Shown one piece after another: positions 7,107 to 10,815 of a DNA stretch of 10,815 bases (its first letter is position 1; the number at the start of each line of letters is the position of its first letter). The notes under the pieces were generated by a model. That model was not told the origin of the DNA. It did not search any database and saw only the letters and a program-made list of their open reading frames with translations. The position numbers were made by a program, and so were the translations under genes. Location of the stretch: contig CAVHRT010000060.1 in assembly GCA_963638355.1 (NCBI GenBank), forward strand, positions 1 through 10,815, given 5' to 3'. Origin of the DNA: W0P28-013 sp963638355 (GTDB lineage Bacteria > Bacteroidota > Bacteroidia > Bacteroidales > Paludibacteraceae).

Positions 7107-8648
7107 TCAAAATTTCCACGAAAAACTTGCAATCAGATTGTGTTTGTGCGTTTTGATGGTGGCTGGCGTAATGTCCGAATTGTAAGGCAACCACTCCTCG
7201 CGCTGCTGACGATAGGTGTAAGCCACATCTACGGCAAAACCTTTGTACCTGTAGCCAATGCCAGCCGCAGCGTAGATCGAGCCAAATTTGCCATTTGAGC
7301 GCGTATACTCCAAATCGGTGCGCGTGGTGTTGAGCGGCAACAGACGCTCGGCATCGCCCCTGCACGATGGTGTGGTGTATGCCACGCCCGCACGCAACGA
7401 AAGCGCGTCCAACACTTTGCCTTCCACACCCAAACGCACTTGGTGTGTGGCACGAATACAATTCTTAATATCCTCATTATCAGCCTCGTAAGCACTCGTA
7501 AAATCGGTCGAGGTGTAATTGCTGCCAAGGCGATAATTTTTGCCCGTGTAGCGATAATCCACACTCACAATGGCCGATTGTCCAATGACAAAACCCACAC
7601 CAGCCTGCAGTTTCAGCGGCGTGCGAAAACTGTAGCGATCGGAACCCGTTGGCGTGTAGTTTGTGCCATTGCTAGCAACACTATCGACCACCACGCCATA
7701 ATCCATCGTGCCATAATGGCTATTTTTCAGCGTATAGAATGTGGGCGTGTGCAGTGCAAAGCCGATGCGCAAGAACGACACAGGACGCGCTATCACGCCA
7801 ATCTTGAAATTGTAACCGACGCCCGAGGCGTGAAAATAGTTTTGCAGCGAAAAACTGCCACTGCTCGCAAAATCTTCGTTGTAGTTCGATTTGCGCGTGT
7901 AGTCGAGACTTTCCAAGCCAAAACTTACGCCCCAATAGACCAAATTGCTGATGTTTGCGCCATAGGTCAGTTGATATTCGTTCAAATAGCCGCTCTCCAC
8001 CGCCTTATAGCGCGCCGTCGATTTCTCATCGCTACCCAAAATGGAGTGCCAACTGAGCGAATCTGCGCCACTGCCTGGGTCGATCAGATAACTCTGATAC
8101 GCCAATTCCGACATGTAAGGCACATCGGTATTTGTGTAAGCATCGAGGCTCGAAAGGGTCGATGCGCTCAAGCCATCGGTGAAACCAGCCAGATAATCGG
8201 TCATTGAATTGAGGCTTGCAGGACCAGCTACTTCGTAGGTGCGGTTGAAATTTTTCAGTCGACGATAGCTGAAACCGATATTATTGGCAAGCCAGCCTTT
8301 TTCGCCTTCGCGGTCGGCAAACGACCACACAAACGAAGCATTGTTGGCATTGAAACTGTAGTTTCCGCCTTTCCGCTCCATGCCTTCCCAGTCGCTTTTG
8401 GTCTGATTATAGGCGAAATCGACCGAAAACTGCGCCTCCGACCAGCGGTAGACGCCCAAGCCAGCGGGATTGTCCGACACTGCCGAAATATCGCCGCCCA
8501 ATGCGCTAAATGCGCCAGCCATGCTGCTGTAGCGCGCCGTTCCAAGAATGTCCTGATCGGTATAAGTGAGCGCATCGAAAAGCCCTTGCGCCTGCACCGA
8601 CGCCGCAGCCAACACAGCCACAGCCGAAAGAGTGATATAGTGTTTCAT
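7107..8648 (-). CDS. Outer membrane beta-barrel protein, OmpP1/FadL/TodX-like
   Basis: The 513-aa precursor begins with a signal peptide, MKHYITLSAVAVLAAASVQA, with cleavage before Q21. Next come GTARYSSMAGAFSALGGD and ISAVSDNPAGLG (36-65), typical of the Bacteroidota branch of the OmpP1/FadL family; NPAGL is a hallmark. The rest alternates Tyr/Phe/Ser/Asn-rich strands with polar loops and ends in FSWKF, whose terminal Phe is the usual barrel-assembly signal. FadL proteins carry hydrophobic compounds across the outer membrane; relatives in this phylum are sometimes labelled hemin receptors without direct evidence, so the substrate is unknown. The ATG at 8648 fits the signal peptide and has no Shine-Dalgarno sequence. 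A REP-like hairpin lies just upstream, and the gene follows the aromatic/Ser-rich gene on the same strand, so co-transcription is possible. Confidence 0.85.
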   Translation of the reverse strand: MKHYITLSAVAVLAAASVQAQGLFDALTYTDQDILGTARYSSMAGAFSALGGDISAVSDNPAGLGVYRWSEAQFSVDFAYNQTKSDWEGMERKGGNYSFNANNASFVWSFADREGEKGWLANNIGFSYRRLKNFNRTYEVAGPASLNSMTDYLAGFTDGLSASTLSSLDAYTNTDVPYMSELAYQSYLIDPGSGADSLSWHSILGSDEKSTARYKAVESGYLNEYQLTYGANISNLVYWGVSFGLESLDYTRKSNYNEDFASSGSFSLQNYFHASGVGYNFKIGVIARPVSFLRIGFALHTPTFYTLKNSHYGTMDYGVVVDSVASNGTNYTPTGSDRYSFRTPLKLQAGVGFVIGQSAIVSVDYRYTGKNYRLGSNYTSTDFTSAYEADNEDIKNCIRATHQVRLGVEGKVLDALSLRAGVAYTTPSCRGDAERLLPLNTTRTDLEYTRSNGKFGSIYAAAGIGYRYKGFAVDVAYTYRQQREEWLPYNSDITPATIKTHKHNLIASFSWKF

Positions 8649-8667
8649 CGTTTATTCGTTGAATTGT

Positions 8668-8691
8668 AGGGACGCGGCGTACCACGTCCCT
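8668..8691. repeat. REP-like imperfect inverted repeat
   Basis: AGGGACGCGG pairs with CCACGTCCCT around the loop CGTA: ten positions with one mismatch. It is preceded by TTGT, so its head TTGTAGGGACG resembles that of the hairpin at 16-35 read on the minus strand. It lies between the aromatic/Ser-rich gene and the outer-membrane gene, inside the likely leader or intercistronic RNA of the latter, and could affect read-through or mRNA stability. Confidence 0.7.
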
Positions 8692-8707
8692 GCTGTTTCT
8701 CAATTAG

Positions 8708-8736
8708 TCAATTAAAAAATTGGAAATTAAATAATT
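8708..8736 (-). repeat. 29-nt A/T-rich dispersed repeat, copy after the aromatic/Ser-rich gene
   Basis: This is the second copy of the repeat at 7060-7088, with three mismatches. It starts 4 nt after the stop codon of the aromatic/Ser-rich gene. Together with the REP-like hairpin at 8668-8691 it takes up most of this 92-bp gap. Confidence 0.65.
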
Positions 8737-8740
8737 GAAA

Positions 8741-10201
8741 TTACCTTCTTCCGCCACCCGATTGGCGCGAGCCTCCGCCCGACGATGCACCGCCACCGCT
8801 GCTGCGACCGCCGCCACTATACGAGCCTCCGCTCGAACGTGTGCTGCTGCCAGATGAACTGCGTCCGCCGCTGCTGTACGAGCCACTCGAGCGTGTACCA
8901 CTCGACGATGATCCACTGCGGCTACCATTTGAATAACTACTCGAGCTGCGACTGCTCGACGATGAGCTGCTCGAACGACTTCCGTTAGAATAACTCGAAC
9001 TGCTGCGCGATGTGCTACCCGACGAACTGCGAACGCTAGTGCGATCGGACGGAGCAACCGTTTGCGTCTGTGTGCGCGAGTTCAGATTCGACGAATTAAC
9101 ATTCACACGCGTGGTCGAGCCATTGCGAACGCTAGTGCTTGTGCTGCTTCCGCTATTCGATGAGCCATTGCTCACGCTGCTGCCAGAGTTACCACGATTG
9201 GTAGTGTTGGTGTTGGCACTGCTGCGACTTCCGGTTCCAGTGTTCACACTGCCACGAACTGCGCCACTGGTTGTGCGTTGACTTCCATCGGTCGAAACGC
9301 GTACCGTCTGGCGACTGCCGCTCTGCACTTGATTGATGTTTTGGCGCGAACCTGCATATTGCGTAGCCGATTGGCGACCACTTGTCGATGCGCTAACTCG
9401 TGTGCTGCTCTGTCCATCGTTCACCGATTGACGAGTGCCAGCCGAGCGTCCCGTTTGAGTGTTGGTATTCACATTGGTGCGCGTACCAGCATAGCGACCA
9501 GCCGAATTGTGCTGCAAGCGATAACTCTCGTTCGATGCGGCAATGTAGTTGTGACCTACATCGGTGCGACCATCGTTGTGTGCGCCACCAAAGTTGCCAC
9601 CGTGCGGTTGATTGTGCGGACGATTCCAAGCATAATCATGATGGTGGTGATAGTCCCAATGACGATGATAGAGCGGATGATAATAGCTCCACGGACGATA
9701 CCAATCCCAGTAATAATCGTAGTACGAGTACCAGCCCCAATAGTAGTTGCGATAGTACGGACGATACCAATAATAATCGCTCCAATCCCAGCCATAATCG
9801 TAGTTTACATAAACATTGGTGGTGGAATTATCAGTCGATTCGTCGTACGCTTCGATATCAACGCTTTCGCCATCGAGCGAAACTAGATAAGTGCCATCTT
9901 CAATGTCGTAGATCACAGTATCGCCATTTTCGTCGATATGGACCAGCAGATTTTCGCTGTTCGCGCGACGAATGCGGTTGGTGTAGGTGTAATCCTCCTC
10001 GGTCAGACTGATTTCGTCGTCCAAAACCGCATCACTCGAACTTGTGGTAGTTGTGGTGGTGGTCTTGGTGGTGGTGGAGGTTACCGTAACCGTCTTACGG
10101 TCAGTCTTGGGGTTGTAGTAGATGTCGTCGTACTGAGCGAAGCCCTGCAACGACACACAAGCCAAAACGGCCAAAAGCAATGTTGTTCTGTAGTTTCTCA
10201 T
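8741..10201 (-). CDS. Secreted low-complexity protein: Thr run, Tyr/Trp/His-rich block, Ser/Gly/Arg-rich tail
   Basis: I do not recognise a named family. The 486-aa protein starts MRNYRTTLLLAVLACVSLQ and has a predicted signal peptidase I site after A22 (GFA/QYDD). C15 is a poor lipobox fit because Leu is at -2. In order follow: a Thr/Ser run (37-56); an acidic segment (57-125), perhaps a small fold; a block dominated by Tyr, Trp and later His (about 131-200, including HHHH at 185-188); and a tail of Ser, Gly, Asn, Thr and Arg (about 240-486) ending GGGRR, with YSNGSR repeated. The block lacks long hydrophobic stretches, so it is probably not membrane-spanning. An adhesive, matrix or metal-binding surface role is a guess. 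The ATG at 10201 has a strong Shine-Dalgarno sequence; the in-frame TTG at 10216 would start before that site. The frame has no break. Confidence 0.88.
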   Translation of the reverse strand: MRNYRTTLLLAVLACVSLQGFAQYDDIYYNPKTDRKTVTVTSTTTKTTTTTTTSSSDAVLDDEISLTEEDYTYTNRIRRANSENLLVHIDENGDTVIYDIEDGTYLVSLDGESVDIEAYDESTDNSTTNVYVNYDYGWDWSDYYWYRPYYRNYYWGWYSYYDYYWDWYRPWSYYHPLYHRHWDYHHHHDYAWNRPHNQPHGGNFGGAHNDGRTDVGHNYIAASNESYRLQHNSAGRYAGTRTNVNTNTQTGRSAGTRQSVNDGQSSTRVSASTSGRQSATQYAGSRQNINQVQSGSRQTVRVSTDGSQRTTSGAVRGSVNTGTGSRSSANTNTTNRGNSGSSVSNGSSNSGSSTSTSVRNGSTTRVNVNSSNLNSRTQTQTVAPSDRTSVRSSSGSTSRSSSSYSNGSRSSSSSSSSRSSSSYSNGSRSGSSSSGTRSSGSYSSGGRSSSGSSTRSSGGSYSGGGRSSGGGASSGGGSRQSGGGRR

Positions 10202-10208
10202 AGTCGTA

Positions 10209-10214
10209 CCCTCC
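10209..10214 (-). promoter_or_regulatory. Strong Shine-Dalgarno site that fixes the start at 10201
   Basis: GGAGGG lies 7 nt before the ATG at 10201. None of the other genes in the window has such a clear site, and Bacteroidota genes usually lack one. It shows that the ATG, not the in-frame TTG at 10216, is the start. It may mark a highly translated message. Confidence 0.75.
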
Positions 10215-10238
10215 AATTAGTTTTTTTCTTTCGAAGAT

Positions 10239-10257
10239 TTGAAGATTATTTCTTCAA
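10239..10257 (-). promoter_or_regulatory. Leader hairpin of the aromatic/Ser-rich gene
   Basis: TTGAAGA (10239-10245) and TCTTCAA (10251-10257) form a perfect 7-bp stem with a 5-nt loop. It lies about 40 nt before the start codon, inside the probable leader. It has no T-run on either strand, so it is not a standard terminator. The stem is A/T-rich and weak, so function is uncertain. Confidence 0.35.
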
Positions 10258-10338
10258 TCCCCTATTTATGAAGCGCAAACTGCGTGCAAATGGTATTGAA
10301 AATCAATAATTTTACAGTCTGTTAATTATTTTTATAAA

Positions 10339-10764
10339 TTATTTGCTCTCGCCTCTTTTGTACTCAAACGCTTTGATAATGGCGAGTTTGTTGCTTCCGT
10401 TACTTCCGCCAAATGGACTTACCTGTCGTGAGGCACCGAAAGTGAAGCGGCAACTGTCGCTCAGTGCGAGCGAGTCGAGTGCTTCGGTCGAGAGCGTTTT
10501 GGCATAGTCGCGCAGTGTTTGCATGCAGAGCGTGTCGCATTCAACGAGTGTTTCGCCATCGAAATTTTGCGTGGTGCTATAGGGGCAACCATTTTTCGAA
10601 AGATAGGCACGCACCACGGCAGTGTCGAGCCCCTCGAAACGGCTACTAACCACGCCAACCGTGTAGTTCACCGTCATCGACACGCCGCCTTTGTCGAGGC
10701 ACGAGACTAAGCCAATTGCCACGCTGGCGAGCAAAATCAAGCAAAAAAATCTGTTATGTTTCAT
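10339..10764 (-). CDS. Small predicted lipoprotein of unknown family
   Basis: From the ATG at 10764 the precursor has 141 aa. It begins MKHNRFFCLILLASVAIGLVSC: a basic start, a hydrophobic core and a lipobox LVSC with the lipidated Cys at residue 22 (VSC/LDKGG). The mature part of about 120 aa is soluble and contains three further cysteines in NGCPYS, VECDTLC, plus one in SDSCRF; two or more could form disulfides in the periplasm. The C-terminus ends FEYKRGESK. I recognise no domain. ATGs at 10782 and 10779 are in frame, but they lie at or very near the predicted transcription start, and the shorter form gives the better signal peptide. It lies 137 bp upstream of the aromatic/Ser-rich gene on the same strand. 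Membrane anchoring is likely; function is unknown. Confidence 0.8.
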   Translation of the reverse strand: MKHNRFFCLILLASVAIGLVSCLDKGGVSMTVNYTVGVVSSRFEGLDTAVVRAYLSKNGCPYSTTQNFDGETLVECDTLCMQTLRDYAKTLSTEALDSLALSDSCRFTFGASRQVSPFGGSNGSNKLAIIKAFEYKRGESK

Positions 10765-10786
10765 CCTCTTTTCAAACATCATTGTG

Positions 10787-10794
10787 CAAAAATA
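10787..10794 (-). promoter_or_regulatory. Predicted -7 element for the lipoprotein gene
   Basis: TATTTTTG on the minus strand fits the TAnnTTTG consensus at every specified position. Transcription would begin near 10780-10784, leaving about 16-20 nt before the ATG at 10764. The matching -33 element would fall at or beyond the right edge of the window and cannot be checked. Confidence 0.55.
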
Positions 10795-10815
10795 CGATTT
10801 TTTTTCGAATTATAC

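Noticed and set aside
7440..8207. 255-codon plus-strand open frame opposite the OmpP1/FadL-like gene
   Set aside because: It is antisense to a gene with a clear signal peptide and barrel features and has no recognisable motif or ribosome-binding site.
9278..9886. 202-codon plus-strand frame rich in Ile/Val, resembling a membrane protein
   Set aside because: Its hydrophobic look is the complement of the biased codons of the low-complexity gene on the other strand; there is no independent support.

Overview
The window looks like a chromosomal segment of a Bacteroidota bacterium, most likely order Bacteroidales. The reasons are: matches to the Bacteroidota promoter consensus (-33 TTG / -7 TAnnTTTG) upstream of dnaE and of the last gene; mostly A/T-rich leaders without Shine-Dalgarno sequences; a DnaE with a charged coiled-coil insert in its PHP domain and a QNSLF clamp-binding motif; a signal peptidase I protein starting with Gln after cleavage; an OmpP1/FadL-like protein of the Bacteroidota 'GTARYSSMAGAFSALGGD' type; and short dispersed intergenic repeats. 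The genus cannot be fixed from this sequence. No phage, transposase, CRISPR array, tRNA or rRNA is visible.

Layout. 1-337 is a gene-free region with a REP-like hairpin, a partial duplication, a 25-nt dispersed repeat, the dnaE promoter and a 5'-leader hairpin. 338-4357 (+) is dnaE, the replicative DNA polymerase III alpha subunit. Everything after it is on the minus strand. rlmD (6981-5572) is followed 2 nt later by hemW (5569-4448, GTG start), and this pair converges on dnaE across a 90-bp repeat-filled gap. Further upstream lie an OmpP1/FadL-type outer-membrane barrel (8648-7107), a secreted protein with a Thr run, a Tyr/Trp/His-rich block and a Ser/Gly/Arg-rich tail (10201-8741), and a small predicted lipoprotein of unknown family (10764-10339).

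How the genes relate. dnaE, rlmD and hemW are housekeeping genes for replication, 23S rRNA methylation and heme handling, with no obvious shared pathway. The last three genes all encode predicted exported or envelope proteins on one strand and may form an envelope cluster. The lipoprotein has its own -7 element, and the aromatic protein has an unusually good Shine-Dalgarno sequence, so they may be controlled separately.

I found no clear new multi-gene system. The items most worth a second look are: the apparently complete nine-ligand PHP metal site in DnaE, which suggests built-in proofreading; a stem-loop at the very 5' end of the dnaE mRNA with a degenerate copy upstream; several families of dispersed repeats at gene borders, one supplying the end of hemW; and the aromatic/His/Ser-rich secreted protein.
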